A stretch of DNA of 5,432 nt from positions 1 through 5,432 of the forward strand of contig CALLZA010000950.1 in NCBI GenBank assembly GCA_937858165.1, read 5' to 3'. The notes below the pieces were generated by a model that was not told where the DNA came from, did no database searches, and saw only the letters and a list, made by a program, of their open reading frames with translations. The translations under genes and the position numbers were made by a program. Origin of the DNA: an uncultured Ardenticatenia bacterium (lineage in GTDB: Bacteria > Chloroflexota > Anaerolineae > Promineifilales > Promineifilaceae). This document shows, piece after piece, positions 1 through 5,134 of the stretch (position 1 is its first letter; the number at the start of each line of letters is the position of its first letter).

Positions 1-42
1 CTGCATTGTTCCTTTTTTATCTGTATTTTTTTTTTTTTTTTT
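1..42. other. Non-genomic read-off noise (poly-T and low-complexity)
   Basis: This stretch lies outside the P5 end of the Nextera adapter, so no template should exist here. It holds a T run at 26-43 preceded by a T-rich string. In the reverse read this would be poly-A followed by junk, which is what an Illumina instrument emits after running past the end of a short library molecule. It holds no biological feature. Confidence 0.93.
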
Positions 43-112
43 TATGATACGGGGCCCACCGAGATCTACACTAGCTCGCTCGGCGGCAGCGTCAGATGTG
101 TATAAGAGACAG
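43..112 (+). other. Nextera P5/i5 adapter with Tn5 mosaic end (library artefact)
   Basis: Positions 43-71 match the 29-nt Illumina P5 primer with three mismatches. Positions 72-79 are an 8-nt index, TAGCTCGC, one base from Nextera S501 (TAGATCGC). Positions 80-93 match the Nextera read-1 stub TCGTCGGCAGCGTC with one mismatch. Positions 94-112 are an exact 19-bp Tn5 mosaic end, AGATGTGTATAAGAGACAG. The order P5, i5, stub, mosaic end is that of a library molecule. This is not a resident Tn5 element: there is no transposase and no IS50 sequence. Any protein predicted across it, recognisable by the peptide DVYKRQ, is spurious. Confidence 0.98.
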
Positions 113-189
113 GCCGCCGGGCGTGCCGCGACCATAGCCGGTAAGACCAGAATGAAAAACAGTACCAGTACAACGATTCGCAATGACAT
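113..189 (-). CDS. N-terminal fragment of a secreted or membrane-anchored protein (signal peptide only)
   Basis: An ATG at 189-187 on the minus strand opens a frame of 25 codons that runs into the end of the genomic insert at 113, so the gene is truncated. The fragment starts M-S-L-R, then has an uninterrupted hydrophobic core (residues 5-18, rich in V, L, F and I) and then AMVAARPA, a plausible signal-peptidase I site after VAA. A purine-rich Shine-Dalgarno, AAGGGAAG on the minus strand (193-200), sits just upstream at suitable spacing. This is a textbook export signal, but the mature protein is missing and its function cannot be named. The gene is divergent from the ABC exporter and shares its roughly 280-bp upstream region. 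The alternative is an N-terminal membrane anchor that is not cleaved. Confidence 0.7.
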
Positions 190-207
190 GAACTTCCCTT
201 TGCAAAG

Positions 208-222
208 AGGTGCGCCGCACCT
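208..222. repeat. 15-bp near-perfect palindrome upstream of the secreted-protein gene
   Basis: AGGTGCG (208-214) and CGCACCT (216-222) are perfect inverted arms around a single C. The dyad lies about 18 bp upstream of the minus-strand start codon at 189, just beyond its ribosome-binding site. It could be a repressor operator or a leader hairpin. No protein can be assigned to it. Confidence 0.4.
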
Positions 223-298
223 GTGACAGACGCCTAGGGGATGGTGCAACGCCCTCGAGAAAGTGCGATGCACCCACGGGGCGATGCGCCTACGATAT

Positions 299-326
299 AG
301 TCTACTGAGCGTGGTTCACCGGTCAA
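299..326 (-). promoter_or_regulatory. Candidate promoter for the divergent secreted-protein gene
   Basis: On the minus strand, TTGACC (321-326; five of six to TTGACA) is followed after 16 bp by TAGACT (299-304; four of six to TATAAT). It points toward the start codon at 189 and would give a leader of about 100 nt. The match is modest, and the GC-rich genome uses sigma factors not tested here. Confidence 0.3.
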
Positions 327-347
327 CGGGCGGCGGCCTGTGGCGAG

Positions 348-369
348 GTGGAATTCACGCCAATTCCAC
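348..369. promoter_or_regulatory. 22-bp operator-like dyad overlapping the ABC-exporter promoter
   Basis: GTGGAATT (348-355) and AATTCCAC (362-369) are perfect 8-bp inverted arms around the 6-bp spacer CACGCC. The dyad covers the -35 hexamer at 354-359 and most of the spacer of the predicted promoter, the classic position for a repressor that blocks RNA polymerase. Exporter operons of this type are often controlled by GntR, PadR, MarR or TetR-type repressors, but no regulator gene lies in the window, so the cognate protein is unknown. Confidence 0.5.
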
Positions 370-383
370 AGGTCGGGTATAAT
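354..383 (+). promoter_or_regulatory. Sigma70-type promoter of the ABC exporter operon
   Basis: The hexamer TTCACG (354-359; four of six to TTGACA) is followed by an 18-bp spacer and a perfect TATAAT (378-383). The predicted transcript starts near 389-391, leaving a leader of about 80 nt before the ATG at 472. A perfect -10 box stands out in such GC-rich surroundings, and the placement upstream of the only rightward operon supports it. Confidence 0.6.
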
Positions 384-386
384 TGA

Positions 387-422
387 GGTTTGCTGGGCCG
401 GCGCATGCTCGCCCGCAAAACC
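387..422 (+). promoter_or_regulatory. Leader stem-loop at the predicted 5' end of the exporter mRNA
   Basis: GGTTTGC (387-393) can pair with GC-AAA-CC (415-422, one bulged A). After a bulged T, GGGC (395-398) pairs with GCCC (411-414), leaving a 12-nt loop. The stem begins about at the predicted transcription start, so it could act as a 5' stabilising hairpin. It has no T-tract, so it is not an intrinsic terminator. I do not recognise it as a known riboswitch. Confidence 0.3.
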
Positions 423-435
423 GCAACTGATGACA

Positions 436-461
436 TCCTCACCCGTATAGATGAGGAGGAG
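436..461 (+). promoter_or_regulatory. Strong Shine-Dalgarno for the ABC ATPase, inside a possible hairpin
   Basis: GAGGAGGAG (453-461) is an extended anti-16S match with about 11 nt to the ATG at 472. It decides the start: the in-frame ATG at 451 precedes this site and cannot use it. TCCTCA (436-441) is complementary to TGAGGA (452-457), so a 6-bp hairpin with a 10-nt loop could cover much of the site. That leaves room for translational control, but the stem is short and the effect is inferred. Confidence 0.6.
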
Positions 462-471
462 ATTAATCCAC

Positions 472-1242
472 ATGACTCAACCCGTTTTGGAAGCCACCCA
501 CCTGACGCGCACGTTCGGCGACTTCGTGGCGGTGGATGACGCGACGTTCACCCTGCAACCGGGCGAGATCGTCGGCTTTCTAGGCCCCAACGGCGCGGGC
601 AAGACGACGACGATCAAGATGCTGACGGGGCTGCTCGGCCCGTCGACGGGCGCGGCCCGCGTGGCCGGCTACGACATCGTCGCCCAGCCGTTGGAGGCCA
701 AGGCGCGCATCGGCTACGTGCCCGACACGCCCAACCTCTACGGCAAGCTGAAGGCGGGTGAATACTTGCGCTTCGTCGGCCAGCTCTACAAGGTGCCGCC
801 GGCGCAGGTGGAAGAGCGCATGCGGCCGATGCTCGACATGTTCGACCTGACCGAAGTGGCCGGCAACTACCTCGACACCTTCAGCCACGGCATGCAGCAG
901 AAAGTCGCCATCACCGGCGCGTTCCTCCACGACCCGCAAATCGTCTTCATGGACGAGCCGACCGTCGGCCTCGACCCGCGCTCGGCCCGCCTCATCAAGG
1001 ACCTGATGATCCGCAACCGCGACCGCGGCCGGACCATCTTCTTCTCCACCCACATCCTGGAGATCGCCCAGACGATGTGCGACCGGGTCATCATCATCAA
1101 CAAGGGGCGCATCGTGGCCGACGCCCGCGTCGACGAGCTGCGGGCCATGCGCGGCGAGCAGTCGCTGGAAGACATCTTCCTGGAGCTGACCGGCGGCAGC
1201 GACGCCGACGAGATGGTCAAGGAGCTGGACGATGTGGGCTGA
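472..1242 (+). CDS. ABC-2 type exporter, ATP-binding protein
   Basis: This 256-residue cytoplasmic ATPase should power export by the permease encoded next. All nucleotide-binding motifs are visible: Walker A GPNGAGKTT (38-46), signature SHGMQQK (138-144, the LSGGQ variant usual in ABC-2 ATPases), Walker B IVFMDEP with D161 and catalytic E162, D-loop GLDP (166-169) and switch H194 in STH. The Q-loop position reads GYVPDTPNLY, with D85 where most ABC ATPases have Gln; acidic residues are common here in ABC-2 relatives. The length is slightly short of full ABC-2 ATPases of about 300 residues, which carry a C-terminal extension, but ends in the family-typical SLEDIFLELTGG. The start at 472 is chosen from the Shine-Dalgarno at 453-461. 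The 3' end overlaps the permease by 11 bp, implying translational coupling. The fold and role are secure; the substrate cannot be read from sequence. Confidence 0.95.
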   Translation: MTQPVLEATHLTRTFGDFVAVDDATFTLQPGEIVGFLGPNGAGKTTTIKMLTGLLGPSTGAARVAGYDIVAQPLEAKARIGYVPDTPNLYGKLKAGEYLRFVGQLYKVPPAQVEERMRPMLDMFDLTEVAGNYLDTFSHGMQQKVAITGAFLHDPQIVFMDEPTVGLDPRSARLIKDLMIRNRDRGRTIFFSTHILEIAQTMCDRVIIINKGRIVADARVDELRAMRGEQSLEDIFLELTGGSDADEMVKELDDVG

Positions 1243-2941
1243 TACGCTGCTGCTGATGCGCCACTACTGGAAGCTCGACCGGCGCGAGTTCTCGCGGGTG
1301 CGCGGCTGGAAGATGGTCGGCTACATCGCCGCGACCATCGCCTTCCTGTTCATCGGCGTCTTCTCGGCCGCGCTCGGCTATGGCGCATCCTTTCTGCTCC
1401 GGCCGGATATGCCGGTACAAGTCGGGCCGGGTGTCTTTCCGGGGCTGCTGCTGACGTTTGTCCTGCTGGGTGTGCTCATCACCGGCCTCAATCAGGCCGT
1501 GCGCGGGCTGTTCCTCAGCGGCGATCTGGAGCGGCTGGTGGTTGCCCCGGTGCATACGCGCTCGGTCATGGTCGCCAAGCTGTTGAGCCGGCTGCCGGGC
1601 AACGTAAGCATCCTGCTGGTGGTGGCCGTGCCGGCGTTCATTGCCTATGGCATCGGCGCCGGCGCGGGGGTGGTCTACTACGTGCTGGGGCTGGTGATGC
1701 TGCTGCTGGCGCCGCTGTTCGGGCTGGGCGTGGGCGCGCTCCTGGCGATGGTGCTGGTGCGCATCATGCCTGCCAACCGGCTCAACGAGATGCTGGCCGC
1801 ATCATACGCTCTGTTCGGCATCATGTTCGCCCTCATCGCCCAACTGCCGCGTCTCTTCTTCGCCAATGAAGAGACGTCGATGCAGACGCTGGAGACGGCC
1901 GGCGAAGTGATCGGCCGCGTCGAGGGGCTGCCCCTGCCGACCATGATGGCCGGGCGCGGCCTGATGGCCCTGGACGCCGGGCAACTGGACGGCGGCGGCC
2001 TGCTGGGCATCCTCTTCTACCTGCTCATCACCCTCGGCCTGTTCGCCGGGGTCATCATGGGGGCCGACCAGTTGTATCTGTCCGGCTGGCTGAAGGCGCA
2101 GAGCGCGGGCGGCAAGCGGCGCGGCCTGGAAGAGCGCGACGGCGTCTTCGGCGGCCGTTCGCTGGCCATCACCCTGGGCCTGAAGGATTGGCTGCTGCGC
2201 CTCCGCGACCCGCGCCAGCTCGTCAGCCTGCTCGGCGGCGGCGTCATTGCGATTGTTGTCAGCGCCCTGGCTCTCTTCAACGACAACGGCGGCCAGGGCA
2301 GTATGCTCGACGTGGCCAACGCGGGCGCGCTGCAAGCGCCCGGCAACTGGGCGGCGCTGACGGCCGCCTTACAGCCGGGCGTGCTCATGGGTGCCTGGGC
2401 GCTGTTCGCCGCCTACGTTATCCTCTCCACCCCGGCCATGAGCGCCCTGGCGCTGGAGCGGCAGTCGTTCTCGCTGCTGAAGGCCGCCCCGCTGCGCCCG
2501 CGCGAGGTGTGGCAGGCCAAGTTGTGGGGAGTGCTCATTCCCAGCTTCGTCGTCTTTGCCGTGTTTCTGATCCTGACGCGTCTTATCATGCCCTTCAGCC
2601 TGTCGTGGCTGCCCTATGCCCTGGTCACCGGGCTGCTCTTCCTGGCCGGGCTGACGATGATCAACGTCTCGACTGGCTTTCGTTTTGCCAATCTCGACTG
2701 GGAAGACCCGCGGCGCATGACCACCAGCGGCGGGGGGTGGGCGTCGCTGGTGCTGACACTGGTCTATGGGGTGCCGGCGACGCTGGTCGCCCTACTACCG
2801 TTCTCCGCGGCGCAACTGTGGCCGCAGTGGTCGCTGCCGCTGATGCTGGTCGGCGTGCTGGCGCTGGGGCTGCTCACCTGGTTGCTGATGGTGTTCATGG
2901 CCCGCTGGGCCGAGCGGTCGTGGGAGCTGTTACCGGCTTAG
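1232..2941 (+). CDS. ABC-2 type exporter, large membrane permease (two fused halves)
   Basis: This is a 569-residue integral membrane protein and the transport partner of the preceding ATPase. Its ATG lies inside the ATPase gene, with AAGGAG (1219-1224) 7 nt upstream. About twelve hydrophobic segments are visible: roughly 28-50, 67-88, 122-142, 148-176, 188-206, 256-277, 331-349, 380-402, 431-452, 457-479, 502-523 and 535-557. They fall into two groups of six separated by a charged loop at 285-330 (KRRGLEERDG). Each half holds a matching cytoplasmic motif, APxxxRxVxxAK, at 105-116 and 419-430, preceded by an E-R pair (100-101; 409-410). Single ABC-2 permeases are usually 250-400 residues with six helices, so I read this as a tandem duplication giving both halves in one chain. 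It resembles the long 'putative ABC exporter' permeases found beside such ATPases. No substrate is implied. The gene is intact and converges on the next one after 36 bp. Confidence 0.88.
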   Translation: MWADTLLLMRHYWKLDRREFSRVRGWKMVGYIAATIAFLFIGVFSAALGYGASFLLRPDMPVQVGPGVFPGLLLTFVLLGVLITGLNQAVRGLFLSGDLERLVVAPVHTRSVMVAKLLSRLPGNVSILLVVAVPAFIAYGIGAGAGVVYYVLGLVMLLLAPLFGLGVGALLAMVLVRIMPANRLNEMLAASYALFGIMFALIAQLPRLFFANEETSMQTLETAGEVIGRVEGLPLPTMMAGRGLMALDAGQLDGGGLLGILFYLLITLGLFAGVIMGADQLYLSGWLKAQSAGGKRRGLEERDGVFGGRSLAITLGLKDWLLRLRDPRQLVSLLGGGVIAIVVSALALFNDNGGQGSMLDVANAGALQAPGNWAALTAALQPGVLMGAWALFAAYVILSTPAMSALALERQSFSLLKAAPLRPREVWQAKLWGVLIPSFVVFAVFLILTRLIMPFSLSWLPYALVTGLLFLAGLTMINVSTGFRFANLDWEDPRRMTTSGGGWASLVLTLVYGVPATLVALLPFSAAQLWPQWSLPLMLVGVLALGLLTWLLMVFMARWAERSWELLPA

Positions 2942-2943
2942 GA

Positions 2944-2999
2944 GAGTGATCAGTGGTTAGTGCCTAGTGACTAGCCGCTAACCACTGGTCACTAGCGCT
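2944..2999. repeat. Degenerate 7-bp-period repeat with interlocked inverted repeats
   Basis: Eight consecutive heptads run from 2944: GAGTGAT, CAGTGGT, TAGTGCC, TAGTGAC, TAGCCGC, TAACCAC, TGGTCAC, TAGCGCT. The first four fit nAGTGnY. The block also holds two perfect inverted repeats whose arms alternate: CAGTGGTTAG (2951-2960) with CTAACCACTG (2978-2987), and CTAGTGAC (2964-2971) with GTCACTAG (2988-2995). Arms in the order A, B, A', B' have the topology of an H-type pseudoknot. It sits between convergent genes, where such a structure could help end transcription from both sides, although there is no T-tract. It resembles interspersed short repeats seen between genes in Chloroflexota and cyanobacteria; that likeness is from memory. 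Confidence 0.7.
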
Positions 3000-4444
3000 G
3001 TCGGCCGGTCACGCATCACGCACGCCACCAGCGCCGCCAGCAACCCGCGCCGTTTGCAGTAACTCACCAGTTCGCGCGCCTTGGCCGACTGGCCGTCGCC
3101 CGGCAAGTCGTCGTAATCGATCTCCAACTCGAAGCACAGGTCGCGCAGTTCGGCATCGCTATAGGCGTCGTCGAGCGCGTCGCGCAGCGCCATGTGGTTT
3201 ACTTCGGTCTCGCCCAGCGGCCGACTGACGACGTTCATCACCACCCCGGCGCGCGGTGCACTGTCGGACGCGCTGGCACCCATGCCCCCTACCGCGCCCG
3301 CCTCTGTCCGCAGACGCGTGGAGCCGATCCAGTCCGTCTCCTGATAGACGGTGACGATGACGCTCAGCGGGCCGGCGCGGCGGGGGGTTAAGTGAAAGTA
3401 GACCGTCGGGCCATCCTGGCCGGGGAAAAGGCGCAGCGGCCGCGTGTCACCGCCATGGATGTCGCAGTCGGGGGCAGCGACCTGGATGCGTAGGGAAACG
3501 AACGCCGCGCCCGCCGGGCGTATGGCGGCAAAGGGGGCGCTTTCGACCTGGGTCAGATCGTCCGGGGCCAGCGGCAGCGAACCCGTCTGCCGAATGGCCG
3601 CGGCCAGGTCGAACGGCAGGCCGACTGTCACCTGGGGCGGCGCGGCCACATCGAGGCGCAAGGCGACAACCTCGTCGACCGCCGGCTGAGGCGTGGCTGG
3701 CTGGGACACGGGCGGCCCTGGCTCCGGCTCGTTCATCTCGTCCACTGGCGGCTGTCCGCCGGTGTTCCGCTCGTCGGGACTGTCCGTTTTGCCCGTGATT
3801 TCCAAGCCCGCGCTAGTGGCCGGCTCGTCGCGCCTGGCGCTCTGGCCGCGCCACGAGAAGAGGATGGTGTCGCCGTCGGCGGCGATGATGTGGCCGGCGT
3901 CGATGCCGCTCAAACCGTCGGCCGCCAGAGCGCGCACCAGTTCGGCCATCGCCGCGCGCAGGGGCGAAGACGTGCCGGACAACGCCTGCTGATAGAGCGG
4001 CGCGGCCTGTTGATAGGTGTAGTTGGCCGCGTCGAGCCGGGCCACTTCGGCTGACGCCGCCGCCCACGCCGCCAAAGCCTCTTCGAACGCGTCCCCATCC
4101 AGCCCATCAGTCGGCCAGCCGGCGGCCAGCAGCGCTTCGGCCACGGCGCGCGCGCCGTCTGCCTCGCCCGTGCCATAGCGGTTGAGGGCCTCGGCCGTGG
4201 CCGGGTCGGCGCAGAAACGGGCCAGGACGGGTAAGGCGTCGAAGTCGGGCGGCAGGTCGGTGGTCAGGCGGCCGACGAAGGCCACCATGCCGGGGGCCAG
4301 GGCGCGGACGAGTTGTTGCTCGTAGGGGGCCAGCGCCGCGTCGCCCAGATCGGGCAGGCCGGCGCGGCGGTTGTAGGCAGCAAGGAGGTTTGGGGCCAGG
4401 GCGGCCGACAGATTCAGGATCGTCTGGGCGTCGAACTCGGACAT
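2978..4444 (-). CDS. EAD/death-like-domain protein with beta-rich middle region
   Basis: A 488-residue cytoplasmic protein without signal peptide or membrane segments. The ATG at 4444 has GGAG (minus strand, 4451-4454) 6 nt upstream. Residues 1-178 are mostly helical and rich in Ala and Leu; I do not recognise this part. Residues 178-200 hold a short strand-rich patch (GHIIAADGDTILFSW). Residues 203-257 are a Pro/Glu-rich linker. Residues 258-383 look like a beta-sandwich (alternating strands, then YFHLTPRRAGPL and a YQETDW motif), as found beside signalling and CHAT-type proteins. Residues 417-481 fit the effector-associated/bacterial death-like fold: DAYSDAELRDLCFELEIDYD, then KARELVSYCKRRG and a closing RP. 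These domains recruit partners through like-with-like contacts in conflict and cell-death systems of multicellular bacteria. No protease, TIR, NTPase or CHAT domain is fused, so an adaptor role is inferred. The last seven residues, after RP, are encoded by the neighbouring repeat. Confidence 0.85.
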   Translation of the reverse strand: MSEFDAQTILNLSAALAPNLLAAYNRRAGLPDLGDAALAPYEQQLVRALAPGMVAFVGRLTTDLPPDFDALPVLARFCADPATAEALNRYGTGEADGARAVAEALLAAGWPTDGLDGDAFEEALAAWAAASAEVARLDAANYTYQQAAPLYQQALSGTSSPLRAAMAELVRALAADGLSGIDAGHIIAADGDTILFSWRGQSARRDEPATSAGLEITGKTDSPDERNTGGQPPVDEMNEPEPGPPVSQPATPQPAVDEVVALRLDVAAPPQVTVGLPFDLAAAIRQTGSLPLAPDDLTQVESAPFAAIRPAGAAFVSLRIQVAAPDCDIHGGDTRPLRLFPGQDGPTVYFHLTPRRAGPLSVIVTVYQETDWIGSTRLRTEAGAVGGMGASASDSAPRAGVVMNVVSRPLGETEVNHMALRDALDDAYSDAELRDLCFELEIDYDDLPGDGQSAKARELVSYCKRRGLLAALVACVMRDRPTALVTSG

Positions 4445-4450
4445 AGGCCT

Positions 4451-4523
4451 CTCCGTCCCGCCGGGCAGATGACCGGCCTGGGACTAGAAGCCAGTATAAA
4501 CCAAAGAGGGGAGAAAAGGTGAA
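4451..4523 (-). promoter_or_regulatory. Candidate promoter and ribosome-binding site for the EAD gene
   Basis: On the minus strand TATACT (4493-4498; five of six to TATAAT) lies in an AT-rich island, with TTCACC (4518-4523; four of six to TTGACA) 19 bp upstream, a long spacer. The -35 would touch the end of the 9-bp-period repeat. GGAG at 4451-4454 is the ribosome-binding site. If real, the EAD gene can be expressed apart from the membrane-protein operon upstream. Confidence 0.4.
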
Positions 4524-4571
4524 CCACAGATTACACAAATGCCACCGATTGGATCTATGCAATCTGTGGTT
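4522..4571. repeat. 50-bp palindromic repeat with 9-bp periodicity
   Basis: Perfect 11-bp terminal inverted repeats, AACCACAGATT (4522-4532) and AATCTGTGGTT (4561-4571), flank a core of 9-bp units: CACAGATTA (4525-4533), CACAAATGC (4534-4542), CACCGATTG (4543-4551), then units in opposite orientation (4552-4569). It is far richer in A and T than its surroundings. ACCACAGATTACACA-like repeats recur between genes in several environmental phyla, in my recollection, so this is probably one copy of a dispersed family. It starts 18 bp after the stop of the 4590-4838 gene; read leftwards, the hairpin is followed by TTTT within 10 nt and might act as a weak terminator. Confidence 0.75.
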
Positions 4572-4589
4572 ACTTTTCGACCGGGGTGG

Positions 4590-4838
4590 TCAGTTCTCTT
4601 CCCGGATAAAGCTCACCAATGCGCCAAATAAAGCCGCAACCCCGGTGAGCGCCCCCTGAAAGGCCAGCGGCATGGCGACCCACTCGGCCGGCAGCGTCAC
4701 CGGCAGCAAACCGCTGAGGGCGACCAGAGCCAGGGCAAGACCGCCGGCCATCCCGTAGAGCGTGCCAAAGAGCATCGATGCTGGCCGCGAAGGAGCGGGC
4801 CGTGTGGTGACCCGGCTGGTGGTGGTTTCCCGTCTCAT
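4590..4838 (-). CDS. Small two-helix membrane protein with glycine zipper (downstream copy)
   Basis: An 82-residue protein of unknown function. The ATG at 4838 has GGGAGG (minus strand) with 9 nt spacing. Residues 1-20 are polar and basic with many Thr, Arg and Pro (TTTSRVTTRPAPSRP). Helix 1 spans about 22-44 and helix 2 about 54-77, followed by a short charged tail, REEN. Helix 1 contains G25xxxG29xxxG33 and helix 2 G62xxxG66, spacings that allow tight helix packing. Basic residues before helix 1 and the short tail suggest both ends are cytoplasmic. It matches the next gene upstream in length, layout and motif, and lies 30 bp downstream of it in the same direction, so the two are probably diverged duplicates in one operon. 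I do not recognise a named family. Confidence 0.75.
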   Translation of the reverse strand: MRRETTTSRVTTRPAPSRPASMLFGTLYGMAGGLALALVALSGLLPVTLPAEWVAMPLAFQGALTGVAALFGALVSFIREEN

Positions 4839-4868
4839 GCTTTCATACCTCCCACATGATACGCTGCG

Positions 4869-5117
4869 TTACTCACGCGAGCGTATCAGCAGACCGCCAA
4901 TGAACAGGCCTAGCAGCGCGCCGATCGCCTGAAGCGTTAGGCCCAGTGTGGTAAAGGCTGATGAACCCTCTGGGGCGAAGGCCGCGGCCAGCGAGATCAG
5001 CGCCGTGCCCAGCAAGAAGCCCAGCACTGCGCCCAGGACCGGGGCGATCCAACGGTGGTTGCGCGGGCTGGGTGTCGTCCGGTCGATGCTCTCCTGCACT
5101 TCATCTGTACGGGCCAT
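4869..5117 (-). CDS. Small two-helix membrane protein with glycine zippers (upstream copy)
   Basis: An 82-residue protein of unknown function. I choose the ATG at 5117 because GGAGG (minus strand, 5124-5128) lies 6 nt before it; the in-frame TTG at 5123 touches that site and would be too close. The polar N-terminus has mixed charge (MARTDEVQESIDRTT). Helix 1 spans about 24-48 with G29xxxG33xxxG37, helix 2 about 55-78 with G66xxxG70xxxG74, and the tail is RSRE. Two full glycine zippers in a two-helix protein suggest tight hairpin packing or oligomers in the inner membrane. That follows from general knowledge of the motif, not from a known relative. It lies 17 bp after a partial upstream gene and 30 bp before its likely paralogue, an operon arrangement. 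Confidence 0.78.
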   Translation of the reverse strand: MARTDEVQESIDRTTPSPRNHRWIAPVLGAVLGFLLGTALISLAAAFAPEGSSAFTTLGLTLQAIGALLGLFIGGLLIRSRE

Positions 5118-5134
5118 TGTCAACCTCCATTGGC

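Noticed and set aside
94..112. 19-bp Tn5 mosaic end that, with its inverse at 5226-5244, would bound a 5-kb composite transposon
   Set aside because: The ends are joined to P5 and P7 primers and index barcodes, and no transposase is encoded. They come from tagmentation during library preparation.
44..226. Plus-strand frame of 60 residues beginning inside the P5 primer
   Set aside because: Its start and first third are adapter, and it has no ribosome-binding site or coding character in the genomic part.
265..287. Direct repeat GCGATGC at 265-271 and 281-287, spaced 16 bp
   Set aside because: Only two short copies in GC-rich sequence; too little to call an iteron or binding array.
234..473. 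Minus-strand frame of 79 residues across the exporter upstream region
   Set aside because: It covers the predicted promoter, dyad and Shine-Dalgarno of the exporter, and its composition is irregular.
580..1053. Minus-strand frame of 157 residues opposite the ATPase
   Set aside because: It is an antisense shadow of intact ABC motifs, biased to Arg, His, Val and Ala with no recognisable domain.
2188..2949. Plus-strand frame of 253 residues inside the permease gene
   Set aside because: It is rich in Arg, Ala and Gly, as expected of an out-of-frame reading of GC-rich coding DNA; the permease frame is clearly the real one.
3002..3193. Internal start at Met418 that would yield a free EAD domain
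   Set aside because: No Shine-Dalgarno-like sequence precedes the ATG, so a separate product is not supported.
4107..4562. Minus-strand frame of 151 residues overlapping the EAD gene start
   Set aside because: It is Arg/Pro-rich, starts within the 9-bp repeat, and competes with the better supported EAD frame that has a ribosome-binding site.
4836..4847. Three-codon minus-strand frame (ATG AAA GCA TGA) overlapping the start of the downstream small membrane gene
   Set aside because: Its ATG is almost in contact with the GGAGG site, too close for initiation; probably chance.
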